Shown here: positions 1-5,957 of the stretch, piece after piece
Layout: every line of letters begins with the position of its first letter
Numbering within the stretch: the first letter of the stretch is position 1
From: an uncultured Peptococcaceae bacterium
GTDB lineage: Bacteria > Bacillota > Peptococcia > Peptococcales > Peptococcaceae
Assembly: GCA_937922955.1 (NCBI GenBank)
Contig: CALAKO010000094.1
Span: 1-7,463 of the forward strand
Length of the DNA: 7,463 bases
Direction of reading: 5' to 3'
Notes under the pieces: generated by a model
The model's database searches: none
The model's input: the letters and a program-made list of their open reading frames with translations, nothing else
What the model was told of the DNA's origin: nothing
Program-made: the position numbers and the translations under genes

Positions 1-17
1 AAAAAGTGGGCGTTTAA
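1..17 (+). CDS. Possible 3' end of an upstream gene, perhaps a second MFS transporter copy
   Basis: Read in the frame that starts at base 3, the edge gives K-V-G-V followed by TAA at 15-17. The complete transporter in this window ends E-A-G-V-TAA, with the same nine bases GGCGTTTAA (9-17 here, 5917-5925 there). In both places the stop is followed about 31-32 nt later by the start of an amidohydrolase gene, with the shared string AGGAGGATACG in the leader. I infer that a paralogous transporter gene may end here. Only five codons are visible, so chance similarity cannot be excluded. Confidence 0.35.
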
Positions 18-35
18 CAAATGAACAGCAATAAT

Positions 36-41
36 AGGAGG
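36..41 (+). promoter_or_regulatory. Ribosome binding site of the first amidohydrolase
   Basis: AGGAGG lies 7 nt before the ATG at 49 and fixes that start. The 11-nt string AGGAGGATACG (36-46) recurs exactly at 5945-5955 before the third paralogue, so leader and gene appear to have been copied together. Confidence 0.85.
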
Positions 42-48
42 ATACGAA

Positions 49-1680
49 ATGAAACAGTTGTATTATAATGGGACAATTGTTACTGTTAATGACAGTTATC
101 CGCTGGCCGAAGCTTTATTAGTTGAAGATGGAAAAATCTGTGCCATTGGTTCATTAGAAGACGTACAAGCACTACAAGATGAAGAAACAACACTCGTTGA
201 TTTAGCTGGAAAAACGGTATTGCCAGGGTTTATTGATGGCCATGGACATATTGGCAACCCGGCAGTAAGTATGCCGAGATTAGATCCGCCACCAAATGGA
301 GACATTGATTCTAAAGAAAAGCTGTTCAAAAAAATTAAAGAATACATTTCTGAAGGACTTGTTTTAGAAAGTGGTTGGTTGATTTGCAGCGGCTATGACA
401 ATGCTTTCTTTGAGAACAATGCACATCCTACGCGTGAGGAGCTGGATGAACTATCAACGGATATTCCGATGCTGGTTCTGCATGCAAGCAATCATGTTGC
501 ATGCATAAATTCAAAGGCTATGGAAGTGATTGGCTGGACAAAGGACACCAAAGATCCAGAAGGTGGAGTGTTGCAGCGTGATCCAATGACTGGTGAATTA
601 AATGGTGTGATCGAAGAGAAAGCTGTACAGATGGTTGGGTATAATTTTGCCCTAAAGGATTTGAGTATGGAATTTATGGCAAAATTATTTGTTGACGCAC
701 AAAAGTTTTATGCGCAGCAAGGCGTAACCACAGCTCAAGAGGGAGGAACAATAGCAAGTTCCATGGCAATGATGAATTATTGTCAAAAAAAGAATCAATT
801 CATTATTGACATCGTATCGTACCCGTTTCAGGATTATATTCCTGAGAAAATCTTGGATGATTCCCCGGAACAGGGCTATGAGAATCACTTGAAAATCGCT
901 GGTGCAAAATTGGTTGCCGATGGTTCACCGCAGGCAAAAACAGCTTGGTTGACAGAGCCCTATTACGTCAAGCCGGAGAATACTGAAGAGGGATATAAAG
1001 GGTATCCTATTTTTTCAGATGATCAAATGTTGGCTTTTTGTAAAGAGGCATTGGAGCATAATTGGCAGATGTTGGTGCATTGCAATGGTGACGCAGCTGG
1101 TGATCAATTTATTCATGCTTATCGTCAGGCGCAAAGAGAAACTGGCAACTTTAATGATTTAAGACCTGTTATGATTCATGCACAAACGGTGCGTGAAGAT
1201 CAATTGGATGCGATGAAAGAAATTGGGATGATGCCATCCTATTTTCATGATCATGTATTTTATTGGGGAGATTATCATTATGAATCGGCCTTGGGGCCAG
1301 AACGAGGAAGCCGCATCAGTCCGTTGGCAACAACGGCAAAACGAAGCATTCCTTTTACGCTGCATAATGATATGCCTGTTACACCAATTAATCCCCTTTT
1401 TAACATTCATAATGCGGTTAATCGTGTGACGAGAAATGGTCAAAAATTGGGCCAAGAATATTGCGTCGATGTGATGGAGGCCATCAAAGCGGTCACTATT
1501 TATGGTGCTTATCAATATTTTGATGAATCCATCAAGGGCAGTTTGGAAGTGGGTAAATTGGCCGACATGGTTATCCTTGACAAAAATCCATTGACGGTTC
1601 CAAAAGAAACAATCAAGGACATTAAAGTACTTGAAACCATCAAAGAAGGAAAAATGATATATAAATGTGAATGCTATTAA
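49..1680 (+). CDS. YtcJ-like metal-dependent amidohydrolase, paralogue 1
   Basis: This 543-residue protein is a typical full-length member of the Amidohydro_3/YtcJ-like group of the amidohydrolase superfamily, whose members hydrolyse C-N bonds in amide-like substrates. It has an N-terminal beta-sandwich strand (NGTIVTVND, residues 7-15), then PGFIDGHGH with the metal-binding HxH at H65 and H67. Further motifs are GYDNAFF (115-121), GVTTAQEGG (225-233), DGSPQAKTAWLTEPYY (291-306), HCNGD (344-348), IHAQ (376-379) and HNDMPV (439-444), then the C-terminal strand GKLADMVILDKNP. H344, H377 and D441 are the likely remaining metal or catalytic residues by family analogy. There is no signal peptide, so it should be cytosolic. 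It is followed after 71 nt by a close paralogue, with no obvious terminator between them, so the two are probably cotranscribed. Substrate is unknown. The family assignment is firm; any specific activity (deformylase, hydantoinase-like and so on) would be a guess. Confidence 0.93.
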   Translation: MKQLYYNGTIVTVNDSYPLAEALLVEDGKICAIGSLEDVQALQDEETTLVDLAGKTVLPGFIDGHGHIGNPAVSMPRLDPPPNGDIDSKEKLFKKIKEYISEGLVLESGWLICSGYDNAFFENNAHPTREELDELSTDIPMLVLHASNHVACINSKAMEVIGWTKDTKDPEGGVLQRDPMTGELNGVIEEKAVQMVGYNFALKDLSMEFMAKLFVDAQKFYAQQGVTTAQEGGTIASSMAMMNYCQKKNQFIIDIVSYPFQDYIPEKILDDSPEQGYENHLKIAGAKLVADGSPQAKTAWLTEPYYVKPENTEEGYKGYPIFSDDQMLAFCKEALEHNWQMLVHCNGDAAGDQFIHAYRQAQRETGNFNDLRPVMIHAQTVREDQLDAMKEIGMMPSYFHDHVFYWGDYHYESALGPERGSRISPLATTAKRSIPFTLHNDMPVTPINPLFNIHNAVNRVTRNGQKLGQEYCVDVMEAIKAVTIYGAYQYFDESIKGSLEVGKLADMVILDKNPLTVPKETIKDIKVLETIKEGKMIYKCECY

Positions 1681-1737
1681 GTTTAGGCGTTTCACTATTT
1701 TAGTTTTATAAGGATGCGTACATTGAAAATTGCTTTT

Positions 1738-1744
1738 GAGGAGG
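1738..1744 (+). promoter_or_regulatory. Ribosome binding site of the second amidohydrolase
   Basis: GAGGAGG lies 7 nt before the ATG at 1752. The rest of the 71-nt gap (1681-1751) shows no clear hairpin and no promoter with correctly spaced boxes, which supports read-through from the preceding gene. This leader differs from those of paralogues 1 and 3. Confidence 0.85.
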
Positions 1745-1751
1745 TTTTCCT

Positions 1752-3374
1752 ATGAAACAGCTCTTTTATAATGGGACGATTGTTACAGTGAATGACAATA
1801 TGCCTTTTGCTGAAGCAATTCTGGTTGAAGATGGAAAAATTGGCGCAATAGGCTCGTTTGAAACCGTAAAAAAGCAGCAGGATGCTGAAACAGAACTTAT
1901 TGATTTAGTTGGAAAAACCGTATTGCCAGGTTTTATTGACGGTCATGGTCATATTGGTAATTTGATTGCCAGCTTACCAAAATTGTATCCACCCCCAAAT
2001 GGTATAGTAGACAGTAAAGAGGTATTGTTCAAAGAGCTTAGACGGATGATTCAAGGCGAATTGTTGGAAAATGGCTGGCTGCTTGCTTTGGGTTATGATA
2101 ATGCTTTTTTTGAAAATGGTGCACATCCAACCCGAGCGGAATTGGATGCCATTTCTACAGAGGTTCCGATGTTGGTTCTTCATGCGAGCGGTCATGCAGG
2201 GGTAGTAAATTCAAAAGCCATCGAATTGGTAGGATGGACAAAGGACACGCCAAATCCTGAAGGTGGTGTGATTCAGCGAGATCAGGCGACTGGCGAATTG
2301 AATGGGATCATTGAAGAAAAGGCAATCCATGTTATTGGGCTTGGCATTGCAATGAAAGGCTTGGATATAGAAAATTTGGCGAATATGTTCGTGAATACGC
2401 AAATGTATTATGCCAGTGTCGGCGTTACTACAGCGCAGGAAGGTGGAACATTAGAGGATACCATTCAGGTCATGAACTATTGCCAAAAACACGATAAAAT
2501 GGTTATTGATATAGTATCTTATCCAATGATGGAATACATTCCACATGCCATTCCAAGCAACACTGCAGCGAAAGCTTATGACAGACATGTGAAAATAACA
2601 GGCGCCAAAGTGGTTGCAGATGGATCTCCGCAGGCAAAGACCGCTTGGCTCACAGAACCTTACTATGAAAAACCGGAAAATACCGAAGATGGCTATAGAG
2701 GTTATCCGATTTACACCGATGACCAAATGTTTGCTTTTTGTAAGCAGGCTTTGGAACATGATTGTCAGATGCTGGTGCATTGTAATGGTGATGCCATGAT
2801 TGATCAATTTATTCGCACTTATCGGAAAGCACAAGCAGAAACCGGTAATATGAAAAATTTGCGTCCAGTCGTTATTCATGCGCAAACCGTGCGCGAAGAT
2901 CAGTTGGATGCCATGAAGGAAATTGGGATGATGCCATCCTATTTTCATGATCATGTATTTTATTGGGGCGATTGGCATTATGAATCAGTACTGGGGCCAG
3001 AGCGTGCGAGTCGAATCAGCCCATTGGCTTCAACGGTAAGACGAGGCATTCCTTTCACGCTTCATAATGATCCGCCTGTTACTCCGATTAATCCCATTTT
3101 CAATATTCATAATGCGGTCAATCGTGTAACAATAAATGGTCGAAAACTTGGGCCAGAGTATTGCATCGATGTGATGGAAGCAATTAGGGCGGTCACTATT
3201 TATGGTGCTTATCAACATTTTGATGAAGCCATCAAAGGAAGCCTGGAAGTTGGTAAATTGGCCGACATGGTTATTTTGGACAAGAATCCACTGACGGTTC
3301 CAAAAGAAACAATCAAGGACATTAAAGTGCTTGAAACGATCAAAGAAGGAAAAACTATTTATCGTTCAGAATAA
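1752..3374 (+). CDS. YtcJ-like metal-dependent amidohydrolase, paralogue 2
   Basis: This 540-residue protein aligns with paralogue 1 over its whole length. HxH is at H65/H67, HCNGD at 343-347, IHAQ at 375-378 and HNDPPV at 438-443, so the predicted metal centre is intact. Over the segment from LRPV to LHND (residues 370-440) I count 63 of 71 residues identical to paralogue 1. It lacks one residue near position 104 and has a shorter C-terminus. Differences cluster in likely substrate-facing loops: LPKLYPPPNGIVDS (75-88) instead of MPRLDPPPNGDIDS, and ASGHAGVVNS (145-154) instead of ASNHVACINS; these two loops are closer to paralogue 3. It is presumably cytosolic and probably shares a transcript with paralogue 1. 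A long hairpin begins 4 nt after its stop codon. Substrate is unknown, and the paralogues may differ in specificity. Confidence 0.93.
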   Translation: MKQLFYNGTIVTVNDNMPFAEAILVEDGKIGAIGSFETVKKQQDAETELIDLVGKTVLPGFIDGHGHIGNLIASLPKLYPPPNGIVDSKEVLFKELRRMIQGELLENGWLLALGYDNAFFENGAHPTRAELDAISTEVPMLVLHASGHAGVVNSKAIELVGWTKDTPNPEGGVIQRDQATGELNGIIEEKAIHVIGLGIAMKGLDIENLANMFVNTQMYYASVGVTTAQEGGTLEDTIQVMNYCQKHDKMVIDIVSYPMMEYIPHAIPSNTAAKAYDRHVKITGAKVVADGSPQAKTAWLTEPYYEKPENTEDGYRGYPIYTDDQMFAFCKQALEHDCQMLVHCNGDAMIDQFIRTYRKAQAETGNMKNLRPVVIHAQTVREDQLDAMKEIGMMPSYFHDHVFYWGDWHYESVLGPERASRISPLASTVRRGIPFTLHNDPPVTPINPIFNIHNAVNRVTINGRKLGPEYCIDVMEAIRAVTIYGAYQHFDEAIKGSLEVGKLADMVILDKNPLTVPKETIKDIKVLETIKEGKTIYRSE

Positions 3375-3378
3375 AAAG

Positions 3379-3476
3379 TAAACACCCCTTGGCTTGTGTA
3401 TGCATTTAGTATAAGTACAGCGAAAACAAAGGCTGTGCATATACTGAAAGCGTACAAGTTTGCCAAGGGGTGTTTA
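3379..3476. terminator. Long bidirectional hairpin terminator between convergent genes
   Basis: Perfect 15-bp arms (3379-3393 and 3462-3476, left arm TAAACACCCCTTGGC) enclose a second stem, 3397-3420 against 3433-3456. That stem pairs 19 of 24 positions as Watson-Crick pairs, plus three G-U pairs in + strand RNA. A 12-nt loop (3421-3432) caps it, and a small asymmetric bulge separates the two stems. The structure starts 4 nt after the amidohydrolase stop and ends 1 nt before the regulator's stop codon. A T-rich run follows on the + strand (TTTATTTATT), and an A-rich stretch before it gives a U-run for - strand transcripts. Termination in both directions is the natural reading. It is much longer than an ordinary intrinsic terminator. 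Confidence 0.75.
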
Positions 3477-3477
3477 T

Positions 3478-4419
3478 TTATTGTGGGGATGAGTTGTTTT
3501 TGGGGTTATTTTGTAAGTAATTCAAGATGAACGAATACAGTAAATATGGGGGCGAATCTTGGGGGAGATCCTTTGATTTTATAAGGGCACAATTAACAAA
3601 AGGAAGGTCGGCGATAGGAATGGCTGTAAGGTTTTTGCGCAGTGTTTCATTTTTACAATTAAAACTTTCCAGGGAGTCGGTGGTGATGTAATTGCTGCTT
3701 GCAGCCATTTCATAGCAGGTATCAATATTTCCTAGATAAGAAATTGGTTTTTGCAGGGATTGATATTCTAGATTCAGATAATGATACGCCATGGTATTGA
3801 TGTAGGTATTGTTGGCGTAGATCGCTAGATTGTACTGAGAGAGTTCTTTTAGTAGACATTTGTTTTTTTTCGCTAGAGGGTGATTTTGATTGGCAACAAC
3901 GACAGGCTGATGCTTTAAAACGGTTACAGATGTGAAGGTATCTTTATCAATTTGTTTTTCCGGATGTGTATAGAGCATGGCAATAGCGGTAGGATCTGCT
4001 TGGATACAATCATAACCTTCGTTTAAATTTATGATGGTTGTATTTTTAATAATTATGTTGGGGTATTTTTTTAAAAAAGCGATAAGGATCTTGTTCAAAA
4101 TAATTTCGTTAATGGTGTTGCTAGAAACAATAGTAACCTCATTATTGTATGTTTGTTGTTTTTTCTTTAGCTGAATTTGTGTATGAAGCTCTTCAAATTG
4201 GAAGACCACAGATTTTGCAAATTGGAGAAACTCTTCTCCATCTGAGGTAGGGTCTAGTCCATCAGGAGTGCGCTCGAAAAGTAGCGTTTCCATTTCTGCT
4301 TCAAGACTTTTTAAAATCCGACTGACATTTTGTGGTGTGGTATTTAAGCTGGCGCTTGCTTTATTAATGGATCGTTGTTCATAGAGTGCAATAAAATGGC
4401 GTAAATGGTTGATTTGCAT
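3478..4419 (-). CDS. LysR-family transcriptional regulator
   Basis: This 313-residue protein has the length and layout of LysR-type regulators. The N-terminal winged helix-turn-helix occupies about residues 1-60, with the characteristic run RSINKASASLNTTPQNVSRI (16-35) followed by LKSLEAEMETLLFER (36-50). A linker helix (about 61-88) leads to a periplasmic-binding-protein-like effector domain (about 93-300), which contains the family-typical NHPLAKK (179-185). The ATG at 4417-4419 is set by an AAGGAGG ribosome binding site 9 nt upstream. The gene diverges from the transporter gene, the usual arrangement for a LysR regulator and its target operon, and converges on the amidohydrolase pair. I infer that it controls the transporter-hydrolase genes in response to a pathway compound and possibly represses itself. 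The ligand cannot be predicted from sequence. Confidence 0.92.
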   Translation of the reverse strand: MQINHLRHFIALYEQRSINKASASLNTTPQNVSRILKSLEAEMETLLFERTPDGLDPTSDGEEFLQFAKSVVFQFEELHTQIQLKKKQQTYNNEVTIVSSNTINEIILNKILIAFLKKYPNIIIKNTTIINLNEGYDCIQADPTAIAMLYTHPEKQIDKDTFTSVTVLKHQPVVVANQNHPLAKKNKCLLKELSQYNLAIYANNTYINTMAYHYLNLEYQSLQKPISYLGNIDTCYEMAASSNYITTDSLESFNCKNETLRKNLTAIPIADLPFVNCALIKSKDLPQDSPPYLLYSFILNYLQNNPKNNSSPQ

Positions 4420-4428
4420 GCAGCAGTT

Positions 4429-4435
4429 CCTCCTT
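4429..4435 (-). promoter_or_regulatory. Ribosome binding site of the LysR regulator
   Basis: On the - strand this reads AAGGAGG, 9 nt before the ATG at 4417-4419. It is the only good ribosome binding site near the N-terminus and fixes the start exactly where the LysR helix-turn-helix should begin. Confidence 0.85.
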
Positions 4436-4465
4436 TCAAAACATGAAGATCAATTGTATAAAATT

Positions 4466-4494
4466 ATCATAGCTTGTTAGAAGAATAATGGCAA
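4466..4494 (-). promoter_or_regulatory. Probable sigma-70/sigma-A promoter of the LysR regulator
   Basis: On the - strand a -35 box TTGCCA (4489-4494, 5 of 6 to consensus) and a -10 box TATGAT (4466-4471, 5 of 6) are separated by exactly 17 nt. Transcription would begin near 4458-4460, giving a leader of about 40 nt that contains the ribosome binding site. Confidence 0.6.
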
Positions 4495-4546
4495 GATGTA
4501 GATAACCAATAAACAATAATATTAAAATGTGGGGGAAACGTAACAT

Positions 4547-4580
4547 TATTGGCAATATTCAACCCATAATTGCTTGTTAT
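4547..4580. promoter_or_regulatory. Candidate LysR-type operator pair in the divergent region
   Basis: ATAATTGCTTGTTAT (4566-4580) is an ATAA-N7-TTAT inverted repeat that fits the T-N11-A rule for LysR-type binding boxes. A second short inverted repeat, TATTGGCAATA (4547-4557), is centred 21 bp away, about two helical turns, as expected for a tetramer contacting two sites. A CCAATAA/TTATTGG pair (4506-4512 and 4546-4552) also overlaps this area. The assignment rests on pattern and location; such AT-rich repeats can arise by chance. Confidence 0.4.
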
Positions 4581-4590
4581 AGAATATAAG
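4575..4590 (+). promoter_or_regulatory. Candidate weak promoter -10 region for the transporter operon
   Basis: TGTTATAGA (4575-4583) resembles an extended -10 element, and TATAAG (4585-4590) matches the -10 consensus at 5 of 6. Neither has a good -35 box at normal spacing: TTGGCA at 4549-4554 is 23 nt upstream of the first. A weak -35 is common in activator-dependent promoters and would fit LysR control. The exact start site is uncertain. Confidence 0.3.
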
Positions 4591-4610
4591 CAAATAATTT
4601 ATGAAAAGAG

Positions 4611-4615
4611 AGGAG
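4611..4615 (+). promoter_or_regulatory. Ribosome binding site that sets the transporter start
   Basis: AGGAG lies 8 nt before the ATG at 4624. It argues against the in-frame TTG at 4570, which lies inside the likely promoter/operator region and has no ribosome binding site. Confidence 0.8.
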
Positions 4616-4623
4616 CATTTATC

Positions 4624-5925
4624 ATGCAAGAGCAAACAAAAAAGGTGGAAGACAAGCCGTTGATTTATGTGCCACCGCAAAAACGGAGATTGTTTTTCTG
4701 TATTTTGTATGGATTGTTTATTGTTGACTTTATTTCTCGTGTGGGGATTAACGCCATTTTTCCTATTATTCAAGGTGATTTGGGATTATCGGATACGGAA
4801 GTTGGGTTAATGGGAAGTATCGTTCTCTTAGGGATGGGTGTTTTTGTATTGCCAATATCCTTCCTTGGGGAAAAATATTCACCAAAGAAAGCCATTAGTT
4901 TATCCGCGCTTGTGTGGAGTGTGGGGACTGTTTTGTCAGGGATGGCAAGCAGTTTTCATTTGTTGCTGGTTTCAAGATTTTTTGTGGGCACCGGTAACGC
5001 GGCGTATGCGCCACTGTCCAATTCTTTGATTACCAGTATGTACAGCAAAAAGGATTGGGGAAAGAAGATTGGTATCTATAACACTGCGATGACGTTTGGG
5101 ATGGCGCTGGGGGCCATTGTATTTGCAAACTTGGCGAATAGCTTTGGCTGGCGCATGGCATTTTATGCTGTCGGTGTTGTGAGCCTGTTGTTGACGATTG
5201 CAAGTTTGTCCTTGCCAGATCCAAAGAAGCTTTTGCAGCAACAACACGATCGGCACACAGCGAAGGAGCAGTCTCAAAAAGGGCCACAGGTGAACTTAAA
5301 AGATGCGTTACGAATTGTGGGTACCAATAAGGCTCTTTTGGGAGTTTGTTTGGGTAGTGCACTGGCATCCATGGTGGTGCAGGGAAATTTATCTTGGCTT
5401 TCTATTTATTTTGTTCGTGAAATGAACGTATCGGTCAGTTTTGCAGCTAGTCTAATCAGTATTATTGCACTTATTTCTGCTGCAGGGTATCCTATTGGTG
5501 GAGCCATCATGGACAAATGGTATTTACATGATAAGCGCTGTCGTGTGTATTTGCCGGGAATTTGTTTGGCGATTGCTATTGTATGTTTCGTCATTGGTTT
5601 TTCGATGAAGCTTATTCCGCTGATTTTTATTGGCTCTTTCTGCATGACAACGGCCAACACGGCATACCATGTTTCCACTCAGGAATTGGTGCCATCTTGG
5701 TTTAAGTCGGTATCCTATGGGGTATTCGTGGTATTTGTACAGATTTTTGGAGCGGTGGGTCCGCTTTTGATTGGTACTCTTTCAGAAATGTTTGGCCTTT
5801 CCCAGGCGTTGCTTCTGATTCAGATTGTTCTGGGAGTGGCAGTGGTTGTATTTATGTTGACGAGTCTTGTATACATCAAAAACTTTAATAAAGCAAGAGA
5901 ACTGGAACAGGAAGCTGGCGTTTAA
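4624..5925 (+). CDS. Major facilitator superfamily (MFS) transporter
   Basis: This 433-residue, very hydrophobic protein has about 12 predicted membrane segments in two halves, joined by a charged cytoplasmic loop (about residues 198-225, rich in K, Q, H and D). Motif A is seen after the second segment as FLGEKYSPKK (80-89). RFFVGTGNAAYAP (118-130) resembles motif B of the fourth segment, and GIYNTAMTFGMALGAI (150-165) fits the fifth. The first segment carries D35 and R39 within DFISRVGIN, a pattern resembling the anion:cation symporter/Spinster-like branches. It should sit in the cytoplasmic membrane and move a small, probably anionic, organic solute with a coupling ion. The closely following amidohydrolase gene (32 nt gap) suggests import of that enzyme's substrate, although product export is possible. 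The ATG at 4624 is preferred over the in-frame TTG at 4570. Confidence 0.9.
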   Translation: MQEQTKKVEDKPLIYVPPQKRRLFFCILYGLFIVDFISRVGINAIFPIIQGDLGLSDTEVGLMGSIVLLGMGVFVLPISFLGEKYSPKKAISLSALVWSVGTVLSGMASSFHLLLVSRFFVGTGNAAYAPLSNSLITSMYSKKDWGKKIGIYNTAMTFGMALGAIVFANLANSFGWRMAFYAVGVVSLLLTIASLSLPDPKKLLQQQHDRHTAKEQSQKGPQVNLKDALRIVGTNKALLGVCLGSALASMVVQGNLSWLSIYFVREMNVSVSFAASLISIIALISAAGYPIGGAIMDKWYLHDKRCRVYLPGICLAIAIVCFVIGFSMKLIPLIFIGSFCMTTANTAYHVSTQELVPSWFKSVSYGVFVVFVQIFGAVGPLLIGTLSEMFGLSQALLLIQIVLGVAVVVFMLTSLVYIKNFNKARELEQEAGV

Positions 5926-5944
5926 GAAACTTAACTGAAATGAC

Positions 5945-5950
5945 AGGAGG
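5945..5950 (+). promoter_or_regulatory. Ribosome binding site of the third amidohydrolase
   Basis: AGGAGG lies 7 nt before the ATG at 5958, within the 32-nt gap after the transporter stop. No terminator or promoter fits in that gap, so transporter and hydrolase are almost certainly one transcript. Confidence 0.85.
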
Positions 5951-5957
5951 ATACGTC

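Noticed and set aside
21..68. Tiny ATG frame overlapping the start of the first amidohydrolase (15 codons)
   Set aside because: It has no ribosome binding site and no sign of a leader-peptide function, and similar short frames are expected by chance.
1159..1695. Long open frames on the - strand inside the amidohydrolase genes (also 2451-2978, 6567-7184, 3030-3218, 7236-7424)
   Set aside because: They recur at equivalent places only because the + strand paralogues are similar. They lack ribosome binding sites and recognisable domains, and lie opposite strongly supported genes.
1681..1751. Internal promoter or terminator between amidohydrolases 1 and 2
   Set aside because: TATAAG at 1707-1712 resembles a -10 box but has no -35 box at suitable spacing, and there is no stable hairpin with a T-run.
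3375..3480. Palindrome as a definite insertion sequence or miniature transposon
   Set aside because: No convincing target-site duplication flanks the arms, and the position exactly between two stop codons is better explained by transcription termination. It is kept only as an alternative.
4570..4623. N-terminal extension of the transporter from an in-frame TTG
   Set aside because: It has no ribosome binding site, would overlap the likely promoter/operator, and adds 18 residues unlike an MFS N-terminus. The ATG at 4624 has AGGAG 8 nt upstream.
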